From Azonexus sp. (lineage in GTDB: Bacteria; Pseudomonadota; Gammaproteobacteria; Burkholderiales; Rhodocyclaceae), in contig JAIRKE010000028.1 of assembly GCA_031260295.1 (NCBI GenBank), positions 124,001 to 188,000 on the forward strand: a stretch of 64,000 nucleotides of DNA, given 5' to 3'. Under the pieces are notes generated by a model, which made no database searches, was not told the origin of the DNA, and was given only the letters and a program-made list of their open reading frames with translations. Made by a program: the position numbers and the translations under genes. How positions within the stretch are numbered: the first letter of the stretch is position 1; each line of letters opens with the position of its first letter. Below are positions 1-7,961 of this stretch, piece after piece.

Positions 1-1089
1 GAGCGCAGCGGCCTGTTCCAGTTGATCGAAGCCAATGAGACCGGCCTCGACGAGGATTCGCCCATCGCTTACGCCGACTGGAAGGCGCGTGGCGCCGACG
101 CCGTCGCTGCCGGTAGCGTCACACGCAAGGCCGATGGCCGCGTCGAAGCGCGCTTCCGGCTCCACGACACGCAGAAGGAGCTTTCCCTGGGCGGGGCTGC
201 CTATGTCACCGGTAACGACCAGTTGCGCGCCGCCGGCCATCGCATCGCCGATTTCATCTACGAAAAACTGACCGGCGAGAAGGGTGTGTTCTCGACCCGC
301 ATCGCCTACGTCGTCAAATCCCGTGGCCAGTTCCTGTTGCAGATCGCCGATGCCGATGGTCAGGGCGCGGCTACCGCGCTCGCCTCGTCCGAGCCGATTA
401 TTTCGCCGGTCTGGTCGCCGGATGGCAGCAAGCTCGCCTACGTTTCCTTCGAGAAGAAAAAGCCCATCGTCTACGTCCATTCGCTGGCTTCTGGCCAGCG
501 CCATATCGTCGCTAACCAGAAGGGATCGAACTCGGCCCCGGCCTGGTCGCCGGATGGCCGCAAGCTGGCCGTGGTGTTGTCGAAGGATGGCAATTCGCAG
601 ATATTCACCGTCAATGCCGACGGCAGCGGCGCGCCGCAACGCCTCGTCACCTCGGCCGGCATCGACACCGAGCCGCGCTTCGCGCCGGACGGCAGCCTGT
701 TCTTCACCTCCGACCGCGGCGGCAGCCCGCAGATTTACCGCCTGCCGCCAGGGGGTGGTGAGCCGCAGCGCATCACGTTCGAGGGGAACTACAACGTCTC
801 CCCGCGTCCCTCCGCCGATGGCAAGACGCTGGCCTTCATCACCCGGCGTAACGGCCAGTTCCAGCTCGCCGTGATGGACTTGGCCAGCCGCCAGGTCCAG
901 GTGCTGACCGATTCCAGCAAGGACGAGTCGCCCAGTTTCGCCCCCAACAACCGCATGATCCTGATTGCTACCGAAATTGGCGGGCGCGGTGTGTTGTCCG
1001 CCGTGTCCAGCGACGGCCGGATCAAGCAGCGTCTGTCGGTTGCCGCCGGCGATGTGCGCGAGCCAGCCTGGGGACCTTTTTTGAAGTAA
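1..1089 (+). CDS. tolB: Tol-Pal system protein TolB (5' end outside window)
   Basis: Periplasmic component of the Tol-Pal envelope complex, which links the inner membrane to Pal and peptidoglycan during cell constriction. The reading frame is open from base 1, so the signal peptide and first residues lie upstream. The 362 visible residues hold the end of the N-terminal domain, then a beta-propeller made of repeated blades with the signature WSPDG (around nt 409-426 and 544-560) and variants such as FAPDG. The TTG at position 22 is internal and not a real start. The stop codon overlaps an ATG at 1089, and pal follows directly, the usual tolB-pal-cpoB order. Identification is firm. Confidence 0.95.
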   Translation, partial: ERSGLFQLIEANETGLDEDSPIAYADWKARGADAVAAGSVTRKADGRVEARFRLHDTQKELSLGGAAYVTGNDQLRAAGHRIADFIYEKLTGEKGVFSTRIAYVVKSRGQFLLQIADADGQGAATALASSEPIISPVWSPDGSKLAYVSFEKKKPIVYVHSLASGQRHIVANQKGSNSAPAWSPDGRKLAVVLSKDGNSQIFTVNADGSGAPQRLVTSAGIDTEPRFAPDGSLFFTSDRGGSPQIYRLPPGGGEPQRITFEGNYNVSPRPSADGKTLAFITRRNGQFQLAVMDLASRQVQVLTDSSKDESPSFAPNNRMILIATEIGGRGVLSAVSSDGRIKQRLSVAAGDVREPAWGPFLK

Positions 1090-1109
1090 TGAATCCAATG
1101 GAGAAGACC

Positions 1110-1652
1110 ATGTACAAGCTAATTATTTCCACTCTGCTGTCCGCCCTGATTCTCGGTTGCAGCTCCACGCCGCTGCCGGGGGATGGCGCCGATGGCGTGC
1201 AGGTCGAAACACGCGGCGATGGCACCATAACTCAGGTGACGGCCGGCGACCTCGACGCCAGCGGCCTGCCGCGTGTGCTGACCGATCCGCAGAGCAAGCT
1301 GTCCCAGCGCAGCATCTACTTCGACCTCGACCGCTACGAAATCAAAGGCGAATACCAGGGTCTGGTCGCCGCCCACGCCAAATACTTGGTCGACAATCGC
1401 GGCTTCAAGGTGCTGATCCAGGGCAATACCGACGAGCGCGGCAGCCGCGAATACAACCTCGCGCTCGGCCAGAAGCGTGCCGATGCCGTCAAGCGCTCGC
1501 TGCTCCTGCTCGGTGCCCGCGAAGACCAACTCGAATCGGTCAGCCTCGGCAAGGAAAAGCCGAAAAATCCCGGTACCGGCGAAGAAGCCTGGGCCGAGAA
1601 CCGTCGCGCCGACATCCTCTACCGGGCACCTGACCTGCGCGGCGAGTTCTGA
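1110..1652 (+). CDS. pal: Peptidoglycan-associated lipoprotein Pal
   Basis: Outer-membrane lipoprotein that binds peptidoglycan through an OmpA-like domain and partners TolB. From the ATG at 1110 the protein is 180 residues. It starts with a short hydrophobic signal and a lipobox LILGC, followed by SSTP. The C-terminal OmpA domain carries FDLDRYEIK, GNTDERGSREYN and NRRADI, the peptidoglycan-binding signature. An in-frame ATG at 1089 would add seven residues before the signal; I prefer 1110 because a GGAG at 1100-1103 is well spaced and the lipoprotein signal then starts at residue 1. It is probably co-transcribed with tolB and cpoB. Confidence 0.95.
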   Translation: MYKLIISTLLSALILGCSSTPLPGDGADGVQVETRGDGTITQVTAGDLDASGLPRVLTDPQSKLSQRSIYFDLDRYEIKGEYQGLVAAHAKYLVDNRGFKVLIQGNTDERGSREYNLALGQKRADAVKRSLLLLGAREDQLESVSLGKEKPKNPGTGEEAWAENRRADILYRAPDLRGEF

Positions 1653-1654
1653 AC

Positions 1655-2386
1655 ATGCGCCGGCTTCGTATCGCCCTGTTGCTGGCTGCCTTGGGTGTGA
1701 ACCACGCCCAGGCTGGCATGTTCGACGACGAAGAAGCGCGTCGCCAGATTGTCGACCTGCGCATCAAAGCCGAGGCGCGAGCCGAGCAAATGGCCCGCGC
1801 CCAACTCGAACTGCAAGCCCTGATCCAGCGCCAGGCGGACGAGATTGCCCACCTGCGCGGCCAAGTCGAGACTTTGAGCTACGAGCTGGAAACGGCCAAG
1901 AAACGTCAGCAGGATTTCTATCTCGACCTCGACAGCCGTTTACGCCGATTCGAGACGCCGGCTGGCTCAGGTGCCGGTGCGACGTCTGGCGCAGCTGCTG
2001 CCCAGGCTGTCGACACAGCGAGCGAGGAGCAGGAATACGAAGCTGCGCTCGGCCATTTCAAGGCCGGGCGCTACAAGGAAGCGGCGGCGGCCTTCGCCGC
2101 TTTCGTGCAGAAATACCCCGCCGGCAGCCTGGCGCCCAATGCCCAGTACTGGCTGGGCAATGCCTGGTACGCCCAGCGCAACTGCACCAAGGCGATCGAG
2201 GCGCAAAGCGTGGTCACCACCAAGTACGCCGACAATCCCAAGGCGGCTGATGCTTGGCTGGCTATCGCCACTTGCCAGAAGGAACTGGGTAATCCGACTG
2301 GGGCCAAGCGTTCGCTGGAGACGGTGATCCACGGCTTTCCCGGAACGCCGGCTGCCGAGACGGCGCAGCAGCGACTGAAAAAATAG
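1655..2386 (+). CDS. cpoB: Tol-Pal accessory protein CpoB/YbgF
   Basis: Periplasmic protein that coordinates Tol-Pal with peptidoglycan synthesis at division. It has 243 residues with an N-terminal signal peptide (about 1-20, ending near NHAQA), then a coiled-coil trimerisation segment (about 25-95, rich in E, Q, L and R) and an Ala-rich linker. The C-terminal TPR domain of about 120 residues contains YWLGNAWYAQRN and the downstream helical repeats. The gene starts two bases after pal stops, which fits one operon. The family usually has about 250 residues, so it looks complete. Confidence 0.93.
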   Translation: MRRLRIALLLAALGVNHAQAGMFDDEEARRQIVDLRIKAEARAEQMARAQLELQALIQRQADEIAHLRGQVETLSYELETAKKRQQDFYLDLDSRLRRFETPAGSGAGATSGAAAAQAVDTASEEQEYEAALGHFKAGRYKEAAAAFAAFVQKYPAGSLAPNAQYWLGNAWYAQRNCTKAIEAQSVVTTKYADNPKAADAWLAIATCQKELGNPTGAKRSLETVIHGFPGTPAAETAQQRLKK

Positions 2387-2390
2387 TTTT

Positions 2391-3029
2391 GTGGCCCTGC
2401 GTCTGACGGAAATTTTCTTCTCCCTGCAGGGAGAGGCTTCGCGCGTTGGTCTGCCGACCGTGTTCGTGCGCCTGACCGGCTGCCCGTTGCGCTGCGTCTG
2501 GTGTGACACGACCCACAGTTTCGCCGGTGGCGAGCCATCCGATATCGCCGCCGTGCTGGCCGAGGTTGGCCGCTATCCGGCGCGCCAGGTCTGCGTTACC
2601 GGTGGCGAGCCGCTGGCGCAGAAGGATTGCCTGCCCTTGCTGACGGCGCTATGCGATGCCGGCTACGATGTATCGCTGGAGACCTCCGGTACGCTCGACA
2701 TTGCTGCCGTCGATCCGCGCGTGTCGCGGATCATGGATTTGAAGGCGCCGGATTCCGGCGAATGTGCGCGCAACCACTGGGAAAATCTCGCGTTCCTCAA
2801 TGCCCGTGACGAGATCAAAATTGTTATTGCCTCGCGCGCCGACTACGAGTGGGCGCGTGCTGTGATCGCCGAGCGGCGCCTCGACGCGCTGTGCCCGGTG
2901 CTGCTATCGCCGGCTCAGGGCTTGATTGAAGCGGTGGCATTGGCCGAGTGGATTCTCGCCGACGGGCTCAACGTTCGCTTCCAGTTGCAGTTACACAAAG
3001 TGCTTTGGGGTAACATCAAGGGGAAATAG
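2391..3029 (+). CDS. queE: 7-carboxy-7-deazaguanine synthase QueE
   Basis: Radical SAM enzyme that converts 6-carboxytetrahydropterin to 7-carboxy-7-deazaguanine in queuosine synthesis. The 212-residue protein has an unusual but family-typical cluster motif, C31-x3-C35-x2-C38 (CPLRCVWC), preceded by the substrate-binding FSLQGE. The GTG at 2391 is used, since the frame closes just upstream and the FSLQGEA segment sits at the normal distance. It lies four bases after cpoB. queC follows one gene later, so two steps of the same pathway are close together. queD and queF are not in this window. Confidence 0.94.
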   Translation: MALRLTEIFFSLQGEASRVGLPTVFVRLTGCPLRCVWCDTTHSFAGGEPSDIAAVLAEVGRYPARQVCVTGGEPLAQKDCLPLLTALCDAGYDVSLETSGTLDIAAVDPRVSRIMDLKAPDSGECARNHWENLAFLNARDEIKIVIASRADYEWARAVIAERRLDALCPVLLSPAQGLIEAVALAEWILADGLNVRFQLQLHKVLWGNIKGK

Positions 3030-3042
3030 GAGGGAGATCGCC

Positions 3043-3405
3043 ATGGCCCGCAATCGCCGCCAGTTCACACGTATTCCGTTCCAGGCGGAAGCCAGCCTTT
3101 TGCTGGCCAGCAGTGAATACAAAGTCGGGGTCGTCGACCTGTCGCTGAAAGGTGCCCTGATTCAGCCGCAGGATCCGCTCTACGTCACCGTCGGCAACAA
3201 CGGCGTGCTGAAGATACGGCTCGACAAGGCATCCGCCAGCATCCGCATGGAAGTCACCGTCGTCCATCACCAAGGCCCGTGCTACGGCCTCGCCTGCCGT
3301 GAAATCGATATCGACAGCGTTACCCACCTGCGTCAGCTGGTGGCCCTCAATCTCGGCGACGAGGCTTTGCTGGAGCGCGAAATCGGCCTGCTGGTCGGGG
3401 CTTGA
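3043..3405 (+). CDS. PilZ domain protein
   Basis: Single-domain PilZ protein of 120 residues, a likely c-di-GMP receptor. The ligand-binding signature is present: an N-terminal Arg-rich segment RRQFTRIPF at residues 4-12 supplies the RxxxR motif, and DLSLKGALI near residue 30 supplies the D/NxSxxG motif. No other domain or signal peptide is visible. The ATG at 3043 is preceded by AGGAGGGAG. It sits between queE and queC, a placement that gives no functional hint. What it controls cannot be read from sequence. Confidence 0.88.
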   Translation: MARNRRQFTRIPFQAEASLLLASSEYKVGVVDLSLKGALIQPQDPLYVTVGNNGVLKIRLDKASASIRMEVTVVHHQGPCYGLACREIDIDSVTHLRQLVALNLGDEALLEREIGLLVGA

Positions 3406-3408
3406 TTC

Positions 3409-3435
3409 CCTGGTTTCGAGTTTCGTGAAACCAGG
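3409..3435 (+). terminator. Hairpin between the PilZ gene and queC
   Basis: A nine-base stem (3409-3417 with 3427-3435, CCTGGTTTC/GAAACCAGG) and a nine-base loop follow the PilZ stop codon. There is no run of T after the stem, so it may be a weak or factor-dependent terminator, or an mRNA end structure. The remaining bases up to queC hold a possible -10 box TATATT at 3495-3500. Confidence 0.4.
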
Positions 3436-3508
3436 CTTGGGTTGAACCTCAGCTGCTACGGGTCAAACCCGGCTCGGAATAGGGCAAGTTCGAGTATATT
3501 CGTGCCCC

Positions 3509-4186
3509 ATGATGCAGCCAGCCGTCGTACTCCTGTCCGGTGGACTCGATTCCGCCACCTGTCTTGCCATCGCCCGTAGCCAGGGCTTCACCTGCTATTG
3601 CTTGTCTTTCGACTATGGCCAGCGGCACAGCGCCGAACTGCAGGCCGCCGCGCGTGTCGTCGAGGCACTTGGCGCCGCCGAGCACCGCGTGATCCCTTTC
3701 GGGCTGGCCCAGTTCGGCGGCTCGGCCCTGACCGATACCTCGATCGCCGTACCCACCGGCGGTATCCAGCCGGGCATTCCGGTCACCTACGTGCCGGCGC
3801 GCAACACCATCATGCTGTCGCTGGCCCTGGCCTGGGCCGAAGTGCTCGGCAGTCGTGACATCTTCGTCGGCGTCAATGCCGTCGATTACTCGGGTTACCC
3901 CGATTGCCGCCCGGAATACATTGCTGCCTTCGAAGCGATGGCCAATCTGGCTACCAAGGCCGGTGTCGAGGGCCGCAAATTGTCCATCCACGCGCCGTTG
4001 ATCGATCTCTCCAAGGCCGACATCATCCGCGCCGGCAACGCGCTCGGCGTCGATTACGGGCTGACCGTCTCCTGCTACCAGGCCGACGAGCAGGGCCGCG
4101 CTTGCGGCGTCTGCGACTCCTGCCGCCTGCGCGCCGCCGGTTTCGCTACCGCCGGCCTCGCCGATCCAACGCGCTACCGGCGCTGA
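3509..4186 (+). CDS. queC: 7-cyano-7-deazaguanine synthase QueC
   Basis: ATP-dependent enzyme that converts 7-carboxy-7-deazaguanine to preQ0. The 225-residue protein opens with the PP-loop SGGLDSAT at residues 10-17. The C-terminal zinc site is formed by Cys residues in [17 protein letters not shown], near residues 189-205. Family length is about 220-235, so it is complete. There is no clear Shine-Dalgarno before the ATG-ATG start; an ATG at 3512 is equally possible. I looked for a preQ1 riboswitch in the 103-base leader and saw none. Confidence 0.95.
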   Translation: MMQPAVVLLSGGLDSATCLAIARSQGFTCYCLSFDYGQRHSAELQAAARVVEALGAAEHRVIPFGLAQFGGSALTDTSIAVPTGGIQPGIPVTYVPARNTIMLSLALAWAEVLGSRDIFVGVNAVDYSGYPDCRPEYIAAFEAMANLATKAGVEGRKLSIHAPLIDLSKADIIRAGNALGVDYGLTVSCYQADEQGRACGVCDSCRLRAAGFATAGLADPTRYRR

Positions 4187-4223
4187 GCGGGGAAGCAGCC
4201 ACCGTTTCCCACGAGGGACAAAA

Positions 4224-4255
4224 AAACCGGCGAGTCGCCCCGCCGGTTTCGTCCG
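4224..4255. terminator. Shared terminator between queC and the Tim44-like gene
   Basis: A perfect nine-base stem AAACCGGCG/CGCCGGTTT (4224-4232 with 4241-4249) lies between two convergent genes. A run of A precedes it and T-rich bases follow, so it can stop transcription from either side. Confidence 0.75.
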
Positions 4256-4267
4256 GGAGTAGGCGGC

Positions 4268-5131
4268 TTATTGCACCTGCTGGATGCCAGCGATGACCCA
4301 GCCTTGGCTGCCGTTGGTCGGCTTGGTCATGTGCCAGATTTCCGAGAAGGGCTCGACCGGGCCGTTCTTCTCCTCGCGGATCTGGCCGCTGAAATGCACG
4401 CTGACGATGTAGCGGCCGGTTTCTTCGGCGACGTCGATGACCTGCGCGTCGACATGGACGACGTCGGTTTCCTGGCTGGCGCCCTGGCGCTCGCTGATGG
4501 CCAGCTTGATTTCGGCGAACATTTCCGGCGAGGTGAATTCGCGGATGTCGTCGAGATTGCCGGCATCGTTGGCGGCCTGCAAACGGATGAAATTGACTTT
4601 GGCGCTACGCGCGAAGCCCTCGGCGTCGAAATCAGCCGGGATGCTGCCACGATCACTGTCAGTCGGCGCGGTGGCAAAGGCCGGGCCGCTGGCCGGGGTG
4701 AATTCCGGACGGACGACGTTGCCCGACTGACCGCCCGGATTGGCACCGGCGTACTGCATCCCGTGGGCTTGGGTGGAGGCGTTTTTGCGCATGAAGAAAC
4801 GGAAGGCGGCAAAGGCAGCCATGGCCAGCAGGGCGATCATCAGGAAATTGGCGAATCCTTCGCCCAGGCCGAGGTGGGAGGCCAGTGCGGCTAGGCCGAG
4901 ACCGGCGGCGAGGCCGGCGATTGGACCCATCCATGAACGCTTCGGCTGGGCCTGCGGCGCGCCGTTTGGCGTCTGCTTCGGAGCCTGGCTGACATTGTTC
5001 CGGGCCGGCGGCGTGGCTTGGCGCTTCATGCCGAGCGAACTGCCGCCGCCAAGGCGCCTGGCCTCGGCGTCGTTGATATTCACGGTGAAGCCGATGACTA
5101 CCGCGGCGGCCAGGGCAAGGAATTTGTTCAT
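4268..5131 (-). CDS. Tim44-like domain membrane protein
   Basis: Protein of 287 residues with a Tim44-like lipid-facing domain, a family common in Proteobacteria without a settled role. It has an N-terminal signal or anchor (MNKFLALAAAVVIGFTVNI), a Gly/Pro/Gln-rich linker, two hydrophobic helices around residues 75-125, and a C-terminal alpha/beta domain from about 165 to the end containing VNFIRLQAANDAGNLDDIREF and EIWHMTK. I start it at the ATG on 5131, which has GGGAG just upstream; a longer in-frame extension to 5203 would bury the signal sequence. It is transcribed alone, convergent with queC. Confidence 0.85.
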   Translation of the reverse strand: MNKFLALAAAVVIGFTVNINDAEARRLGGGSSLGMKRQATPPARNNVSQAPKQTPNGAPQAQPKRSWMGPIAGLAAGLGLAALASHLGLGEGFANFLMIALLAMAAFAAFRFFMRKNASTQAHGMQYAGANPGGQSGNVVRPEFTPASGPAFATAPTDSDRGSIPADFDAEGFARSAKVNFIRLQAANDAGNLDDIREFTSPEMFAEIKLAISERQGASQETDVVHVDAQVIDVAEETGRYIVSVHFSGQIREEKNGPVEPFSEIWHMTKPTNGSQGWVIAGIQQVQ

Positions 5132-5457
5132 GGGTGCTCCCTTCGGACAAAGTTGTGCGCGCATTGTACTTGGCCGGGCTTTTCTGAAAAAACACCGTAT
5201 CACTACAGAAGACTTCGATAAAACCGGAAAGTTATCAGGCCGCTCAGTTCGTGCGAAATTACTGTTTACTTCGGAATGAGGCCGCGCCGGCCGCCGTTAA
5301 GATGGCGGCACCGTTGCGGCCGAGGATGGCCAGCCGCGCTCCGGCCGGGCTGGCCGGAGCGCGCGTCCGAAACGTTGCGTTAATTTGCGATAAAGCACTT
5401 TCAGAATAGGGGCTTAGTCCTTGACCGGACGATGTTTGTCACTCTATAGTTCGCGCC
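5132..5457. other. Intergenic region between the Tim44-like gene and zapB-like gene
   Basis: This 326-base divergent region carries the leader of the Tim44-like gene, an 11-base perfect hairpin (5336-5346 with 5352-5362) without a T tail, and the promoter of the zapB-like gene at its right end. I see no coding frame in it. Confidence 0.6.
5421..5450 (+). promoter_or_regulatory. Sigma70-type promoter of the zapB-like gene
   Basis: TTGACC at 5421-5426 and TATAGT at 5445-5450 are separated by 18 bases. The -10 box ends only seven bases before the ATG at 5458, so the predicted start site is at or next to the start codon and the transcript may be leaderless. Confidence 0.6.
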
Positions 5458-5655
5458 ATGAATAGCGAACTCGCCGCGCTCGAAACCAAAATCGAACAGG
5501 TTGTTGCTCTGGTCCACCAGTTGCGCGCCGAGAACGAAGTCCTGAAGAACCAGATGGCGACGGCCGAGGCCGAGCGCCTGCATCTGCGGCAGACGATGAC
5601 TGCTGCGCGCGAACGGCTTGAAGTCCTGGTCGACAGGGTGCCAGAGGATGCCTGA
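5458..5655 (+). CDS. ZapB-like coiled-coil cell division protein
   Basis: Small protein of 65 residues, almost entirely one coiled coil with leucines and charged residues in heptads (NSELAALETKIEQVVALVHQ onward). This matches the short ZapB-like family found directly before zapA in Beta- and Gammaproteobacteria, thought to help organise the FtsZ ring. There is no Shine-Dalgarno before the ATG. The stop codon is one base before the chosen zapA start. Assignment rests on coiled-coil character, size and position. Confidence 0.8.
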   Translation: MNSELAALETKIEQVVALVHQLRAENEVLKNQMATAEAERLHLRQTMTAARERLEVLVDRVPEDA

Positions 5656-5656
5656 G

Positions 5657-5983
5657 ATGAATCCCGAGCCGAATTTTCTCGACGTCAAGATCATGGGCCG
5701 CGAGTACCGCGTGGCTTGCACGCCGGAAGAGCGCCCGGCGCTGCTGTCGGCGGTCGATATGGTCGACGGCAAGATGCGTGAGGTTGCCCAGCGCACCAAG
5801 AGCACCATCGCTGAGCGGGTGGCGGTGATGGCGGCGCTGCACATCGCCCATGAGCACCTTTCCGGGGTGGCCGCCGGTACGGCTGGCGAGGGAGTTGATA
5901 CTTCTGACACAAGGCGTAGAATCGAAGCCATGGGAGCGCGGATCGATACCGTGCTAGCGCCCCAGCAGCGACTTGATATCTGA
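5657..5983 (+). CDS. zapA: Cell division protein ZapA
   Basis: FtsZ-ring-associated protein of 108 residues that bundles FtsZ filaments. It shows the ZapA N-terminal domain (FLDVKIMGREYRVACTPEE) followed by a long helix used for dimer and tetramer formation (MVDGKMREVAQRTKS, then VAVMAALHIAHE). I choose the ATG at 5657, nine bases after GAGG; the ATG at 5648 overlaps the upstream gene and sits too close to that site. The order zapB-like, zapA, 6S RNA is a standard proteobacterial arrangement. Confidence 0.92.
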   Translation: MNPEPNFLDVKIMGREYRVACTPEERPALLSAVDMVDGKMREVAQRTKSTIAERVAVMAALHIAHEHLSGVAAGTAGEGVDTSDTRRRIEAMGARIDTVLAPQQRLDI

Positions 5984-6010
5984 GCCACTGCCGGCGCAAG
6001 CCCGCCAAGC

Positions 6011-6189
6011 GTCCCCTGCGGTGTTTGTCAAGGCCATACATTCCTTGAACCAATGCCTAGGCATCGGTTGTGGACCACGAAACCGCTGTTGTGCGCTCGC
6101 TTCGTCGTGAGTGCCTGAGGCGGAAGGAAAGCAACCACTCTGAACTCCGGTTCAGGATGCCGGCCTAACGGCACTCGCGGGGGCCTTTC
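6011..6189 (+). ncRNA. ssrS: 6S RNA
   Basis: Recognised by position directly after zapA and by sequence. The ends pair (CCCCTGCGGTG at 6013-6023 with the CACTCGCGGGGG segment near 6172-6183), and internal segments typical of betaproteobacterial 6S RNA are present, including ATTCCTTGAACCAATGCCT, GGTTGTGGACCACG, AAGGAAAGCAACCACTCTGA and CTCCGGTTCAGGATGCCGGC. 6S RNA binds sigma70 RNA polymerase and imitates an open promoter, lowering transcription in stationary phase. The exact ends are uncertain by several bases. Confidence 0.9.
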
Positions 6190-6192
6190 TCC

Positions 6193-6229
6193 AAACAGGT
6201 GGCAGAGTTTCTGCCGCCTGTTTTCATTT
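6193..6229 (+). terminator. Terminator after 6S RNA
   Basis: A 13-base stem with one G-T pair (6193-6205 with 6211-6223) and a five-base loop is followed by TTTTCATTT. It lies immediately before the permease start, so the permease has its own ribosome site downstream of this structure. Confidence 0.8.
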
Positions 6230-6244
6230 GTGGAGCCGCGTGTC

Positions 6245-7051
6245 ATGGCCGTCTGGCTGCTCGTCTATCTCGCGCTCGGCGCCTTCGTCGGCTTTTTCGC
6301 GGGACTGCTCGGCATCGGTGGCGGCGGGGTCATGGTGCCGCTGCTGGTGATGCTGTTCGCGGCGCAGGGCCTGCCGGCGGGCGAGGTCATGCATCTGGCG
6401 CTGGGCACCTCGATGGCGACCATTTTCTTTACTTCCCTCTCCAGCATGCGCGCCCACCAGGCCCACGGCGCGGTGCTCTGGCGGATCGTGGCGCGCATCA
6501 CGCCGGGCATCCTCCTCGGCACCGTGCTCGGCACCCATATCGCCAGCCGGGTGCCGACCAAGGCGCTGGCGGTCATTTTCACGGTCTTCATCTGCTACGT
6601 GTCGGTGCAGATGGTGCTCAACGCCAAGCCCAGGGCGCAGCGCGACATGCCGGGGCTGTTCGGCACCTCGGCCGTCGGCGTCGGGATCGGGGCGCTGTCC
6701 TGCCTGGTGGCGATCGGCGGCGGCGCCTTGTCGGTACCGTTCATGACTTGGTGCAACGTCAAGATTCAGCACGCCATCGGCACTTCGGCGGCGATCGGTT
6801 TCCCGATCGCTCTCGGCGGTGCTCTCGGTTACATCTGGAACGGCTGGGGCGTGCCCGGGTTGCCGGCTGGCAGCCTCGGTTTCGTCTACACGCCGGCGGT
6901 GCTGGCGATGGTTGTCAGCAGCGTGCTGACTGCCCCGATCGGTGCCCGCCAGACCCACCGCCTGCCGGTGGCCACGCTCAAAAGGGTGTTCGCTGCGATC
7001 TTGCTGGTGCTGGCGGTAAAGATGCTGTGGGGCCTGTTCAGCGCCCCTTGA
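6245..7051 (+). CDS. TauE/SafE family membrane permease
   Basis: Inner-membrane protein of 268 residues from the TauE/SafE (DUF81) family, whose members are linked to export or uptake of sulfite, sulfonates and other organic anions. It has about eight hydrophobic segments in two related halves; each half carries the glycine-rich family motif, GIGGGGVMVPLL near residues 24-35 and IGGGALSVPFM in the middle. An in-frame GTG at 6230 is possible, but the ATG at 6245 follows TGGAG at a good distance. The substrate is unknown. Its 3' end overlaps the convergent enoyl-CoA hydratase by 14 bases. Confidence 0.85.
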   Translation: MAVWLLVYLALGAFVGFFAGLLGIGGGGVMVPLLVMLFAAQGLPAGEVMHLALGTSMATIFFTSLSSMRAHQAHGAVLWRIVARITPGILLGTVLGTHIASRVPTKALAVIFTVFICYVSVQMVLNAKPRAQRDMPGLFGTSAVGVGIGALSCLVAIGGGALSVPFMTWCNVKIQHAIGTSAAIGFPIALGGALGYIWNGWGVPGLPAGSLGFVYTPAVLAMVVSSVLTAPIGARQTHRLPVATLKRVFAAILLVLAVKMLWGLFSAP

Positions 7052-7814
7052 ACAGCGGCTTGCGCTTGGCCAGGAAGGCTGCTAGCCCCTCCTTGTAATC
7101 CTCGGTATCGAGGAAGGCGAAGGAGGCGGCTTTTTCCTCATCGTTGAGTGGTTTGCCGTTTTGCAGGCGGCGAATCCACTGCTTGTGCCAGGCTGCCACC
7201 AGCGGCGCGCCGGCCGCGATGCGGCGGGCTGTGGCATAGGCTTCGTCTTCGACTTGGGCGTCTGGCACGACGCGGGTGACCAAGCCTTTTTCATAGGCTT
7301 CGGCGGCGGTCAGGATGCGCCCTTCGAGCAGGATTTCTTTCATCACCGCCGCGCCGGCCAGCTTGAGCAGGCCCTCCATTTCGCCGGGATACATCGAGAA
7401 ACCGAGCTTGTTGATTGGCGCGCCGAAACGGGCGCTTTCGCCGCAGACGCGCAGATCGCAGACGCCGGCGATCTCCAGGCCGCCGCCGATGCAGGCGCCG
7501 TGGATCATGGCCACGGTGGGATGCGGACAGTCGGCGATGGCGTTGAGCGCTGCCGCCACTTGGGCGTGGTAGTGCAGCGCCTGGTCCAGCGTGGCGCGGC
7601 CGGCGACGAACTCCTCAAGATCACCGCCAGCGGCGAAGGCTTCGTCGCCGGCGCCACGGATGACGATGCAGCGGATTTCGCCGTCGCGGCCGATGCTCGC
7701 CATGTGCGCCGCCAGTTGCCACCACATGGTGAGGTCGATGGCATTCAGCTTGGCCGCGTTGGCGAGGACCAGCGTGGCGATGCCGTCCGTGGTCGAGAGG
7801 CTGATGTGGCTCAT
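7038..7814 (-). CDS. Enoyl-CoA hydratase/isomerase family protein
   Basis: Crotonase-fold protein of 258 residues. The CoA-binding and oxyanion-hole segments are visible: GAGDEAFAAGGDLEEF near 50-65, and MIHGACIGGGLEIAGVCDLR near 103-122. The acid residue expected near FGAPINKLG is less certain, so the precise reaction (hydratase, isomerase or decarboxylase) cannot be fixed. It is transcribed away from the DUF485/actP pair, sharing a 147-base regulatory region with it, which suggests a role in acyl-CoA use coupled to short-chain acid uptake. Confidence 0.85.
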   Translation of the reverse strand: MSHISLSTTDGIATLVLANAAKLNAIDLTMWWQLAAHMASIGRDGEIRCIVIRGAGDEAFAAGGDLEEFVAGRATLDQALHYHAQVAAALNAIADCPHPTVAMIHGACIGGGLEIAGVCDLRVCGESARFGAPINKLGFSMYPGEMEGLLKLAGAAVMKEILLEGRILTAAEAYEKGLVTRVVPDAQVEDEAYATARRIAAGAPLVAAWHKQWIRRLQNGKPLNDEEKAASFAFLDTEDYKEGLAAFLAKRKPLFKGR

Positions 7815-7893
7815 GTTTGGGTACTTTCCTGTGAAAATTTGGCAAGCACTAGGCGTAATCGAAGTGCACCTATCGTAATTTCGAACACATTTA

Positions 7894-7909
7894 TATCTTA
7901 TATAAGATA
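7894..7909. promoter_or_regulatory. Perfect 16-bp palindrome, candidate operator
   Basis: TATCTTATATAAGATA is a perfect inverted repeat in the region between the enoyl-CoA hydratase and DUF485/actP genes. It overlaps a possible -10 box TAGAAT at 7908-7913. Its symmetry and size fit a dimeric repressor site, for example of the GntR or similar class. The regulator is not identified here. Confidence 0.55.
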
Positions 7910-7961
7910 GAATGCCGGCGCCGATTTTCGGTAATTATTCATTAAAGAGGGAGAGCAAGCC

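Noticed and set aside
3436-3508. Possible preQ1 riboswitch upstream of queC
   Set aside because: The short leader lacks the compact hairpin plus A-rich tail and conserved bases of the known preQ1 classes.
3495-3508. Leaderless start for queC based on TATATT close to the ATG
   Set aside because: The -35 region is not recognisable, so the promoter claim is too weak compared with that of the zapB-like gene.
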